A DNA stretch of 57,607 bases from Nitrospinota bacterium (GTDB taxonomy: Bacteria > Nitrospinota > Nitrospinia > UBA9942), in the NCBI GenBank assembly GCA_016234205.1, contig JACRGN010000300.1, positions 1 to 57,607 on the forward strand. Reading direction: 5' to 3'. The position numbers and the translations under genes are program-made. Within the stretch, counting starts at the first letter, position 1. The number at the start of each line of letters is the position of its first letter. Below are positions 23,165-31,526 of the stretch, one piece after another. Under the pieces are notes generated by a model. That model saw only the letters and a program-made list of their open reading frames with translations. It made no database searches and had not been told where the DNA came from.

Positions 23165-23821
23165 ATGGCTAACATACTTGTAGTAGATGATGATAAGAAA
23201 CTGACTCTCCTTGTGAGAGGTTTTCTTGAAAAAGAAAAATATCAGGTAGCAGAGGCATATTCGGGGAGAATGGCTTTAGATGCCATAAAAGAAACAAAAC
23301 CCGACTTAATAATCCTTGATATAATGATGCCTGAAATGGACGGCATAGAGGCATGCAAGAGAATTAAGGCTGACAAAGATACAAAGATGATACCTATAAT
23401 CATGCTTACCTCAATGAGTACTGTAAAGGACAAGGTTATAGGGCTGAATGCGGGGGCTAATGACTATATAACAAAACCTTTTAATCCTGAAGAATTGATA
23501 GCAAGAGTTAAGGCACAGCTTAGAATCAAATTTCTGGAGGCTGAATTATTAAGAAAAGAGGAGGTTGAGGCAGTGGTAAAGATGGGCATTACAACCGCAC
23601 ATGAAATAAATAACCCCTTAACCGTTATAATCGGGAATCTTGAACTTCTACTAATGAAGAAAGAAAACCTTAGTGAGGAAGATTCAACAAATTTAAACTC
23701 CATCTTAGAAAGTGCTATAAGAATTAAGGAGATAGTTTCAAAGATGATAAATATTACCAGAATTGTTGAAACCGAATACGCACAGGGAAAAAAAATGATT
23801 GATCTGTGGAAGTCAGGCTGA
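23165..23821 (+). CDS. Response regulator with REC domain fused to a lone DHp domain
   Basis: A 218-residue cytoplasmic protein. Residues 1-120 are a receiver domain with phospho-acceptor Asp in LIILDIMMPEMDG, acidic pocket VVDDD and conserved Lys in DYITKPF. Residues about 130-215 carry a DHp-like helix pair with H-box-like TAHEINNPLTVIIGNLEL. There is no ATP-binding domain, so it cannot autophosphorylate and may act as a phosphotransfer or dimerisation partner for the upstream kinase. A strong ribosome-binding site (GGAGG) precedes the ATG. Confidence 0.88.
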   Translation: MANILVVDDDKKLTLLVRGFLEKEKYQVAEAYSGRMALDAIKETKPDLIILDIMMPEMDGIEACKRIKADKDTKMIPIIMLTSMSTVKDKVIGLNAGANDYITKPFNPEELIARVKAQLRIKFLEAELLRKEEVEAVVKMGITTAHEINNPLTVIIGNLELLLMKKENLSEEDSTNLNSILESAIRIKEIVSKMINITRIVETEYAQGKKMIDLWKSG

Positions 23822-23870
23822 AAGAAGTGTCAGAGAGTTAGAGTGTCAAAGTGTCAAAGAAGATAAAAAC

Positions 23871-24524
23871 ATGGTTGAGATTATCCTTGTCATAATAGCA
23901 AGTTATCTTATCGGCTCTATATCACCAAGCATAATCCTCGGAAAAATATTAAAAGGGATAGATATTCGTGAACATGGCAGTGGTAATGCAGGCTCAACGA
24001 ATGCCTTTAGAGTTCTTGGCAAATGGGCAGGTATAACAGTCCTCCTATTGGATATTTTTAAGGGCTATTTTGCAGTTAAGTTTATAAGCCCTCTATCAGG
24101 AGAAAATCCAGTCATAGTAAGCTTGCCGAATCTATCCCCTACCCTTGTCGCCATCCTATCAGGTTTTGCAGCCATTATAGGGCATGTATGGACACTCTTT
24201 CATTCATTTAAGGGTGGAAAGGGGGTAAATACTGCAACAGGGGTTCTTTTAGCATTGATTCCAATACCAACTATTTTGGCTGCAGGCATCTTTTTAATTG
24301 TGCTACTCACAACAAGATATGTATCCCTTGGCTCAATGCTTGCCTCTCTATCACTCCCAATAATATTGATAATAATGTCATTGCGAGCCAAAGGCGAAGC
24401 AATCCCTTCGGAGCTGATTATATTTGCGGCTATCATCCCCATCTTTATTATCTATACACACAGAGCAAATATAAAGAGACTGATGAGAGGAGAAGAGAAT
24501 AAAATAAAATTAGGCAGGGGTTAA
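23871..24524 (+). CDS. plsY: Glycerol-3-phosphate acyltransferase PlsY, with repeat-derived loop
   Basis: Inner-membrane enzyme that transfers an acyl group from acyl-phosphate to glycerol-3-phosphate, the first step of phospholipid synthesis. Family motifs are visible: SYLIGSISPSIILGK, the substrate loop REHGSGNAGSTNAFRVLG, and FKGGKGVNTATGV. The length of about 217 is slightly long because residues about 169-180 (SLRAKGEAIPSE) come from a CATTGCGAGCC/GGCGAAGC repeat (24377-24410) between the last two membrane helices. The start at 23871 is chosen by homology. The 3' end overlaps proS by 15 bases, tail to tail. Confidence 0.94.
   Translation: MVEIILVIIASYLIGSISPSIILGKILKGIDIREHGSGNAGSTNAFRVLGKWAGITVLLLDIFKGYFAVKFISPLSGENPVIVSLPNLSPTLVAILSGFAAIIGHVWTLFHSFKGGKGVNTATGVLLALIPIPTILAAGIFLIVLLTTRYVSLGSMLASLSLPIILIIMSLRAKGEAIPSELIIFAAIIPIFIIYTHRANIKRLMRGEENKIKLGRG
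24377..24410. repeat. CATTGCGAGCCAAAGGCGAAG repeat inside plsY
   Basis: Half copy of the 20965-21042 element, read in frame as SLRAKGEAIPSE. The same kind of half is present in the pentahaem cytochrome gene. Confidence 0.8.
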
Positions 24525-26234
24525 TTCCTTTATTAATCCTCTAACTTGCTTTTCCATATCAGAGACAGGCACAATAATTCTTTTATTACTCTTTCTTATC
24601 TTAATTTCCGCCTTCCCTTCCTTAAGATTTTTTTCACCTATAATAATCTGAATCGGTATTCCTATGAGGTCCGCATCCTTAAACTTTATCCCGGGTCTTT
24701 CATCCCTGTCATCCACTAAAACCTCAATACCTGAGTCTGTTAATGTCTGATAAATATTTTCAGAGGTATGGACAACATCTGTATTCTTCATATTTAATGA
24801 GAGGACAATCGCCTGAAATGGTGCAATGGGCATGGGCCAGATAATACCGTTATCATCGTGATTCTGCTCTATTGATGCGGCTACAGTCCTCCCCACACCT
24901 ATCCCATAGCATCCCATCACAATTAACTTTTCCTTGCCATTTTCATCCAGATATGTTGCCTTTAATGACTCACTATATTTTGTCCCGAGTTTAAACACAT
25001 GCCCCACCTCTATACCCTTATAAACCCGGAGTGTCCCATTGCATCTCGAACACAGATCACCATCCTTCACCATCCTTATATCTCCTGATAAATCTATTTT
25101 AAAATCTGTGTTTATATTCACATTGACCCTATGAGCGTCTTTAAGATTTGCACCTGTAACAAAATTTTTTATCCCCATGACTGAATTATCAGCCACTATT
25201 TTTAAATTCAATCCAACAGGACCCGCAAAACCTGATGGTGCAGAAGTAACATCCTCTACAACCTTTTCCCCTGCAAGATTTATTACATCACACTTAAGCA
25301 GTTTTTTTAGCTTTGCCTCATTCACATCATGGTCGCCCCTTACAAGTGCCGCAACAATTCCGTTCTCTGTCTCAAATATAAGTGTCTTAACTATCCTTTC
25401 CTTTTCCACCTTTAAAAACTCTGATACTTCGTCTACACTCTTTTTATCAGGTGTACTAACAACCTCCATAGGTTTTAATTCTTCTCTTGCATCTTGCATC
25501 TTGCATCTTGCATCTTGTCTCACTTCCGCCTTCTCTACATTTGCCGAATAATCACAGCTTTCGCAGGTAGCTACTGAATCCTCCCCCGAATCTGCAAGGA
25601 CCATAAACTCATGTGAGAAACTCCCCCCTATCTGCCCTGTCTCAGCCTCTACTGCCCTGAACTTAAGCCCGCATCTCCTGAATATATTACAGTATGCGTC
25701 ATACATCTTCCTGTATGTCTCCTCCACCCCTTTTTCATCCAGGTCATAACTATATCCATCCTTCATTGTAAATTCCCTGCATCTCATAACCCCGAATCTT
25801 GGACGGATTTCATCCCTGAATTTTGTCTGTATCTGATAGAGATTCAAGGGGAGCTGTCTGTATGACCTTACCTCCCTCCTGACTAAATCGGTGATGACCT
25901 CCTCATGGGTCGGACCATAACAGAAGTCTCTATCGTGCCTGTCCTTTACCCTGAGCAGCTCTCTTCCATAAAGATTCCATCTCCCGCTCTCCTGCCACAA
26001 TTCTGCAGGCTGAATACTCGGAAGAAAAACCTCCTGTGCCCCTGCCCTGTTCAATTCTTCCCTGATGATATTTTCAACCTTCCTCTGTGCCATAAGCCCT
26101 AATGGAAGGAGGTCATATATTCCAGCGGCAAGCTTCCTTATCATCCCCGCCCTGACCATGAGCTTATGGCTAATCACCTCTGCATCAGACGGTGCTTCTT
26201 TTAATGTTGGTAAAAACATTTTTGAAAATCGCAT
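24510..26234 (-). CDS. proS: Prolyl-tRNA synthetase (bacterial type with editing insertion)
   Basis: Class II aminoacyl-tRNA synthetase charging tRNA-Pro. The 574-residue length is standard for the bacterial form. Motifs: MRFSKMFLPTLKEAP start, HEEVITDLVRREVRSYRQLPLNLYQIQ (motif 2 region), RPRFGVMRCREFTMKDGYS, a YbaK-like editing insertion (about 225-400), and motif 3 VMGCYGIGVGRTVAA. Residues about 240-250 (RQDARCKMQDARE) are encoded by a 7-bp tandem repeat (25486-25517) at the entry to the editing domain, a linker position. It is convergent with plsY. Confidence 0.97.
   Translation of the reverse strand: MRFSKMFLPTLKEAPSDAEVISHKLMVRAGMIRKLAAGIYDLLPLGLMAQRKVENIIREELNRAGAQEVFLPSIQPAELWQESGRWNLYGRELLRVKDRHDRDFCYGPTHEEVITDLVRREVRSYRQLPLNLYQIQTKFRDEIRPRFGVMRCREFTMKDGYSYDLDEKGVEETYRKMYDAYCNIFRRCGLKFRAVEAETGQIGGSFSHEFMVLADSGEDSVATCESCDYSANVEKAEVRQDARCKMQDAREELKPMEVVSTPDKKSVDEVSEFLKVEKERIVKTLIFETENGIVAALVRGDHDVNEAKLKKLLKCDVINLAGEKVVEDVTSAPSGFAGPVGLNLKIVADNSVMGIKNFVTGANLKDAHRVNVNINTDFKIDLSGDIRMVKDGDLCSRCNGTLRVYKGIEVGHVFKLGTKYSESLKATYLDENGKEKLIVMGCYGIGVGRTVAASIEQNHDDNGIIWPMPIAPFQAIVLSLNMKNTDVVHTSENIYQTLTDSGIEVLVDDRDERPGIKFKDADLIGIPIQIIIGEKNLKEGKAEIKIRKSNKRIIVPVSDMEKQVRGLIKELTPA
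25486..25517. repeat. 7-bp tandem CTTGCAT array inside proS
   Basis: About 4.5 copies of CTTGCAT in a row are read in frame as RCKMQDAR on the minus strand. The same unit forms the inverted arms around the four-helix-bundle gene at 22.7-23.1 kb. Confidence 0.9.
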
Positions 26235-26416
26235 ATAGAATAAAATAAAAAGATTAAGGAGAAAGGGGGAAAAGGAAAATTAGGAGAATAAAATATATAT
26301 ATAAGGAAGCCATGAAGCCATGAATTTATTAAAATTTTCATGGATTCCTGGATTCCTAATAAAATTAGTTTTTCTTCTCCATTTCTCCATCTTCTTCTCC
26401 CTTTCTCCTTATAGAT
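26235..26416. repeat. Nested repeat composite between proS and ispG
   Basis: The outer GGAGAAA/TTTCTCC element (AGATTAAGGAGAAAGGGGGA and CTCCCTTTCTCCTTATAG) encloses a GGAAGCCATGAAGCCATGAA / TTCATGGATTCCTGGATTCC hairpin (26304-26362), the same family as at 1289-1332. Confidence 0.8.
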
Positions 26417-26418
26417 TT

Positions 26419-27465
26419 TTACATCTTTTTTGCCTCATTTAGCAAGGCATCAAATATTTCTTCTTCCTTAACCTTTTTTACGACTTTCCCTTTTTTGAAT
26501 ATAAGCCCAACGCCCTTTCCACCTGCAACACCTAAATCAGCCTCTCTTGCCTCCCCGGGGCCATTCACAACACATCCCATAACTGCAATCCTAATCGGTT
26601 TTTTTAAAGACCTTACCGCATCCTCAACCTTAAGTGCAATTGATTCTAAATCTATCTCGCATCTGCCACAGGTAGGACAAGATATTACCTCAGGATTGGT
26701 TTGCCTTATTCGCAGAGCCTTTAAGATTTCAAACCCAACCTTTATCTCTTCAACAGGATCAGCAGTCAGAGAAACTCTTAAGGTATCACCTATACCCTCA
26801 TTTAACAAGATACCGATACCTATAGCCGATTTTATCGTCCCTGAAAAGAATGTCCCTGCTTCTGAAATGCCTATGTGAAATGGATAATCTACCTTTTCTG
26901 ATAGAATGCGATAGGCATCAACTGTCCTTTCTATATCAGATGCCTTGAGTGACACCTTTATCTGATTAAAATCCATATCTTCAAGGATGCCTATATGCAT
27001 CAAGGCACTCTCAACCATTGCTTCAGCAGTAGGTCCGCCATATTTCTCCCACAAATCTTTATCAAGAGAGCCGGCATTTACACCTATCCTTATTGGAAGC
27101 CCTTTATCCTTAGCAGAATTTACTACCTCTTTAACCTTCCACTTATCCCCAATATTTCCCGGATTTATCCTTAGCCCGTCAACACCTTCCTTTATTGCCC
27201 TCAGAGCAAGCCTGTAATCAAAATGTATATCTGCAATCAGAGGGATTTTTATCCCCTTTTTTATCTCTCCCAATCTCTCTGCGGCATCCATATCAGGGAC
27301 TGCCACCCTGATTATCTCACATCCTGCATCTTCCAGTTTTCTTATCTGGTTTAATGTAGCCTTTACATCCCTTGTATCCGTATTTGTCATTGACTGGACA
27401 GATACCGGTGCATCCCCGCCAATCTTAAGATTTTTTAGGGTTATAACCCTGCTCTTTCTTCTCAT
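26419..27465 (-). CDS. ispG: 4-hydroxy-3-methylbut-2-en-1-yl diphosphate synthase
   Basis: Iron-sulfur enzyme of the MEP pathway that converts methylerythritol cyclodiphosphate to HMBPP. The 348-residue protein starts with the typical VQSMTNTDTRDV and contains RVAVPDMDAA, HIGISEAGTFFSG, and the [4Fe-4S] cysteines in CPTCGRCEID and VMGCVVNGPGEA. The two-domain bacterial form is complete. The ATG at 27465 is nine bases after TATAAT on the minus strand, without a Shine-Dalgarno sequence. It lies apart from dxr, as often seen for this pathway. Confidence 0.98.
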   Translation of the reverse strand: MRRKSRVITLKNLKIGGDAPVSVQSMTNTDTRDVKATLNQIRKLEDAGCEIIRVAVPDMDAAERLGEIKKGIKIPLIADIHFDYRLALRAIKEGVDGLRINPGNIGDKWKVKEVVNSAKDKGLPIRIGVNAGSLDKDLWEKYGGPTAEAMVESALMHIGILEDMDFNQIKVSLKASDIERTVDAYRILSEKVDYPFHIGISEAGTFFSGTIKSAIGIGILLNEGIGDTLRVSLTADPVEEIKVGFEILKALRIRQTNPEVISCPTCGRCEIDLESIALKVEDAVRSLKKPIRIAVMGCVVNGPGEAREADLGVAGGKGVGLIFKKGKVVKKVKEEEIFDALLNEAKKM

Positions 27466-27474
27466 TTTATAGAA

Positions 27475-27480
27475 ATTATA
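27475..27480 (-). promoter_or_regulatory. TATAAT, possible -10 of ispG
   Basis: TATAAT on the minus strand is followed by exactly 9 nt and the ispG ATG. It sits at the edge of a GGAGAAA/TTTCTCC repeat (27482-27600). Confidence 0.45.
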
Positions 27481-27481
27481 A

Positions 27482-27600
27482 AACCATTAAGGAGAAAGGG
27501 GGAAGTGGGAGAGATGGGGGAAAATAAATTCTTTTTAAAAATATTTCCTTTCTCCCTTTCCTCAATTTCCCATTTCTCCTTAATCTTTTTCTTGTTTTAT
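27482..27600. repeat. GGAGAAA/TTTCTCC intergenic repeat between divergent genes
   Basis: Arms CATTAAGGAGAAAGGGGGA and TCCCATTTCTCCTTAATC. It occupies most of the divergent ispG-regulator gap. Confidence 0.8.
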
Positions 27601-27685
27601 TTTTTACTATAAAACAGTTTTAAACTCCATGTCAAAACAAATATAATATTGACTGTGTGTGCTTAAATATGTTACTTATTTAACC

Positions 27686-28804
27686 ATGTCTATAAAACTA
27701 CTTTTTGCTGATGACAGTGTTACAATTCAAAAGGTTGTAGAGCTTGCCTTTGAAAGTGAAGATGTGGAAGTAACGACTGTCAGCAGTGGTGATAAGGTTA
27801 TTGAGAAGCTAACCGAGTCCATGCCTGATATTATTATAGCCGATGTAGTTATGCCAGGAATGAACGGAATAGAACTTTGCGAGAGGCTTAAAAAAGATGA
27901 AAACTACAGCAATATACCTGTCCTACTGCTTAGAAATGAGTTTGATGAGTTTGATGCAGATGTGCTTCTAAAAACAGGGGCTGATGATTGTATTACAAAA
28001 CCGTTTAAATCTGAGGAACTCGTAAAAAAAATAAAAGAGCTTGCTGCCAAAAAAACTGTCCTGAACTATACCCTGAGCGAAACCGAAGGGGCATTTCAAG
28101 AAAGCATTGAGCAGGCGATTACAGCCGCTGAAATTGAATCTTCACAGCCTCAAACTACTCTTTCTCACGATAGTAATCTGCAGGAAAATAATTTAGGAGA
28201 AAAAGAATTGGGAGATATCCTCATTTTAAAGCCTGACGATGAGGTTACAGATGAGACTAATGAAAACATGGAATCTCTCTCCTCTGTAGAAATCATATCC
28301 CATGAATCAAAGATAGAAGATGAGGATTTGAATATATCAGGGCTGCTAAATGATGAAGAGATAGAAAATTTAAAGAATGAAATCAAGAAGGCAGAGGAAG
28401 AGCTGCTCATTTCAATACCGGAAGAAAAGGCAGATGAGGAACTGCCTGCCTTCCGAATGGAAGAAACTACTGCTTCAATGCCCACTAACAGTTCATCATC
28501 TGATTTAAATAATTTTATTAGTGAACTTGAAAAGGAATCCGTTATCAGCGAGAAGATAAAGGATATTGTTGTCAAAGTTACTGAGGATGTTTTTGAAAAG
28601 ACATTGAAGTTATCTGTAGAGAAATCTATGAAAGACTCCATAGAAACCATACTGAAAGATAAAACAGAAAAGTTAATCCTATCCTTAACACCGCATCTTA
28701 CAAAGACAATAGAAGGGGTAGTCACCGATGTTGTCCCTGAACTTGCAGAATCCCTCATAAAAAGGGAAATTGAAAAGATAAAAAATAGTGAGATAGGTTC
28801 ATAA
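27686..28804 (+). CDS. REC-domain protein with long acidic linker and C-terminal helical domain
   Basis: A 372-residue protein. Residues 1-120 form a receiver domain (LLFADDSVTIQKVVE, IIIADVVMPGMNG, DDCITKPF). Residues about 125-275 are acidic and low in complexity, then residues about 280-370 form an amphipathic helical segment ending VTDVVPELAESLIKREIEKIK. REC proteins of this layout are common in deltaproteobacteria-like genomes and are thought to have protein-interaction outputs; the target is unknown. The MSIKLLF start at 27686 is chosen because the preceding codons are not conserved-looking. valS begins two bases after its stop, so the two are co-transcribed. Confidence 0.8.
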   Translation: MSIKLLFADDSVTIQKVVELAFESEDVEVTTVSSGDKVIEKLTESMPDIIIADVVMPGMNGIELCERLKKDENYSNIPVLLLRNEFDEFDADVLLKTGADDCITKPFKSEELVKKIKELAAKKTVLNYTLSETEGAFQESIEQAITAAEIESSQPQTTLSHDSNLQENNLGEKELGDILILKPDDEVTDETNENMESLSSVEIISHESKIEDEDLNISGLLNDEEIENLKNEIKKAEEELLISIPEEKADEELPAFRMEETTASMPTNSSSSDLNNFISELEKESVISEKIKDIVVKVTEDVFEKTLKLSVEKSMKDSIETILKDKTEKLILSLTPHLTKTIEGVVTDVVPELAESLIKREIEKIKNSEIGS

Positions 28805-28805
28805 T

Positions 28806-31514
28806 ATGGCTAATTTGGAAAAGGTTTTTGAACCAAAGAAGATAGAAGAAAGATGGTATAAATTCTGGCTGGAAAAGGGATATTTCCATGCAGATGAAAA
28901 CTCAGACAAGAAATCTTACTGTATTGTCATCCCCCCTCCAAATATAACAGGTGCACTCCATATAGGCCATGCATTAAACAACACCATTCAGGATATCCTC
29001 ACTCGATGGAAGAGGATGGAGGGCTTTAACACCCTCTGGATGCCCGGCACTGACCACGCAGGTATAGCAACACAGAATGTTGTGGAAAGGCAGCTACTGT
29101 CAGAAGGGACAGACAGACATAAGATTGGCAGGGAAAAATTTGTTGAGAGGGTCTGGAAATGGAAGGAAAAATCAGGTGGGGATATAATAAGACAGCTTAA
29201 GAGACTCGGTGCATCCTGTGACTGGGAGAGGGAGAGATTTACAATGGATGAAGGGCTCTCAAAGGCTGTGAGGGAGGTCTTTGTCCGACTCTATGAAGAG
29301 GGATTGATATACAAGGGTGACAGGCTTATAAACTGGTGTCCCCGATGCCATACAGCCCTATCTGACTTAGAGGTTGAGCATGAGGAACAAAAAGGACATC
29401 TGTATCATATAAAATATCCTGTAAAAAATACTTCAGATTTTATAACAATTGCAACAACACGTCCAGAGACAATGCTTGGGGATACAGCAGTAGCAGTAAA
29501 CCCTGACGATGAGAGATATAAAAATTTTACTGGAAAAACTGTTACCCTTCCTATAGTCAACAGAGAGATTCCTGTAATTGCAGATTCCTATGTGGATAAG
29601 AGCTTTGGGACAGGGGCATTAAAGATTACACCTGCCCATGACCCTAATGACTTTGAGATCGGAACAAGGCACAACCTGCTTCAGGTAAAGGTAATTGCCG
29701 AAGATGGGACAATGAATGAAAATGCAGGAAAATATAAGGGATTAGACAGGTTCAAGTGCCGAAAGGCATTGTTACGCGATTTAGAAAAGGAAGGATTTTT
29801 ACTAAAGGTTGAGGATTATATACATTCTGTCGGTAAATGCTACCGATGTAAAACAATTGTGGAGCCAAATCTATCAAAGCAGTGGTTTGTCAAGATAAAA
29901 CCACTCTCCGAGCCTGCCCTTGAGGCTGTGAAGGATGGAAGAATCAGGATAATACCTAAGGGATGGGAGAATACATACTTTGAATGGATGAATAATATAA
30001 AGGACTGGTGTATCTCAAGACAAATCTGGTGGGGACACAGGATACCGGCATGGAATTGTAAAGATTGCAGTGAGATAACAGTCTCAAAAACTGATATAAC
30101 GGAATGCAGTAAATGTAAAAGCAAAAATATTGAACAGGAGAGTGATGTCCTTGATACATGGTTTTCTTCTGCCCTCTGGCCATTCTCCACACTCGGCTGG
30201 CCGGAGAATACAAAAGAGCTTAAGGTCTTCTATCCCACTTCTGTTTTAGTGACAAGTTTTGATATCTTATTTTTCTGGGTTGCAAGGATGATTATGATGG
30301 GTCTCAAGTTCAGAGGCGATATCCCATTCAGGGATGTTTACATCCATGCCCTCGTGAGAGATGCAGAGGGACAGAAGATGAGCAAATCAAAGGGGAATGT
30401 CATAGACCCCCTCATAATGATGGAGAAATACGGAACTGATGCATTCAGATTCACACTCGCTGCCTTTGCGGCTCAAGGCAGGGATATAAAACTCTCTGAA
30501 GAAAGGATAGAGGGATATAGAAATTTTGCAAACAAAATCTGGAATGCCTTCAGGTTTGCAATGATGAACTTGGAGGATTTTAAGGATAACATCCTGAGCC
30601 AGCCGAAGGATACAGTCTCCACTTCCGATATAACCCGTTTAAATCTCCGGCTCTCTGACAGATGGATTTTGAGCAGGCTGCAAAAGGCTATACGAGATAC
30701 AAGGAAAGGGCTTGAGGAATATAAATTCAATGAGTCGGCAGGAATTATCTATCAGTTTTTCTGGCATGAGTTCTGTGACTGGTATATAGAAATTATAAAG
30801 CCAAGACTTGCCTCATCTGCAGAAGAAAGGAAAACTGCACAATCGGTATTATTATATGTAATGGAGAACAGCCTTAGGCTACTCCATCCGTTTATGCCGT
30901 TTATAACTGAAGAACTATGGCAGCAGCTGCCCCTGCTTGAATCCAGCAGGGGGGAAAGTATCATGGCTGCTGAATATCCTGTGTATAATGAGGCATTAGT
31001 AAATGATGATTTTGAGAGAGAGATGATACTTATCATGGAGATATCACGGGGGATAAGAAATATCAGGAGTGAAATGAATATATCCCTTGCAAAAAAACTT
31101 GATGTCCTATTAAGGACAGGAGATGAGAATAAACTACAGATGATTGAGAGGCAGAATTTATATATATCCGAGCTGTCCAGATTAAAAAACCTGAGTGTTA
31201 CAAAAAACGGAAAAGAGCCAAAGCCTGTCCCTGAAGGTCTTTATCAGGGAATGGCTGCTACTGCTGTAGTGGAGAATATTGAGATTTTTGTCCTTCTTGA
31301 AGGTGTCATTGATATCCATAAAGAGAGAGACAGGCTCAGCAGGGAACTTGAGAAGATCAACGCGGATGTTGCAACACTGAACAAGAGATTATCAAATCGG
31401 GACTTTATAAACAGGGCTCCTAAAGATGTTGTAGAAAAGGACAGGGAAAAATACCAGTCTCTGACTGTGATGGCAGAAAAGATTCAGCAGAATCTATCAA
31501 GGCTTGAGATATAA
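28806..31514 (+). CDS. valS: Valyl-tRNA synthetase
   Basis: Class I aminoacyl-tRNA synthetase of 902 residues, standard length. The HIGH motif is in ITGALHIGHALNNTIQD, the ASCDWERERFT segment is typical, the editing domain carries ATTRPETMLGDTAVAVNP, the KMSKS loop is in GQKMSKSKGNVIDP, and the anticodon-binding domain and C-terminal coiled coil (DIHKERDRLSRELEKI) are complete. It lies two bases after the REC gene and is followed 12 bases later by the HD-GYP gene, forming one operon. Confidence 0.98.
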   Translation: MANLEKVFEPKKIEERWYKFWLEKGYFHADENSDKKSYCIVIPPPNITGALHIGHALNNTIQDILTRWKRMEGFNTLWMPGTDHAGIATQNVVERQLLSEGTDRHKIGREKFVERVWKWKEKSGGDIIRQLKRLGASCDWERERFTMDEGLSKAVREVFVRLYEEGLIYKGDRLINWCPRCHTALSDLEVEHEEQKGHLYHIKYPVKNTSDFITIATTRPETMLGDTAVAVNPDDERYKNFTGKTVTLPIVNREIPVIADSYVDKSFGTGALKITPAHDPNDFEIGTRHNLLQVKVIAEDGTMNENAGKYKGLDRFKCRKALLRDLEKEGFLLKVEDYIHSVGKCYRCKTIVEPNLSKQWFVKIKPLSEPALEAVKDGRIRIIPKGWENTYFEWMNNIKDWCISRQIWWGHRIPAWNCKDCSEITVSKTDITECSKCKSKNIEQESDVLDTWFSSALWPFSTLGWPENTKELKVFYPTSVLVTSFDILFFWVARMIMMGLKFRGDIPFRDVYIHALVRDAEGQKMSKSKGNVIDPLIMMEKYGTDAFRFTLAAFAAQGRDIKLSEERIEGYRNFANKIWNAFRFAMMNLEDFKDNILSQPKDTVSTSDITRLNLRLSDRWILSRLQKAIRDTRKGLEEYKFNESAGIIYQFFWHEFCDWYIEIIKPRLASSAEERKTAQSVLLYVMENSLRLLHPFMPFITEELWQQLPLLESSRGESIMAAEYPVYNEALVNDDFEREMILIMEISRGIRNIRSEMNISLAKKLDVLLRTGDENKLQMIERQNLYISELSRLKNLSVTKNGKEPKPVPEGLYQGMAATAVVENIEIFVLLEGVIDIHKERDRLSRELEKINADVATLNKRLSNRDFINRAPKDVVEKDREKYQSLTVMAEKIQQNLSRLEI

Positions 31515-31526
31515 CTTAGAAATAAT

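Noticed and set aside
27649..27677. TTGACT-17-TTACTT promoter before the REC gene
   Set aside because: The -10 is a poor match; kept only as a weak possibility.
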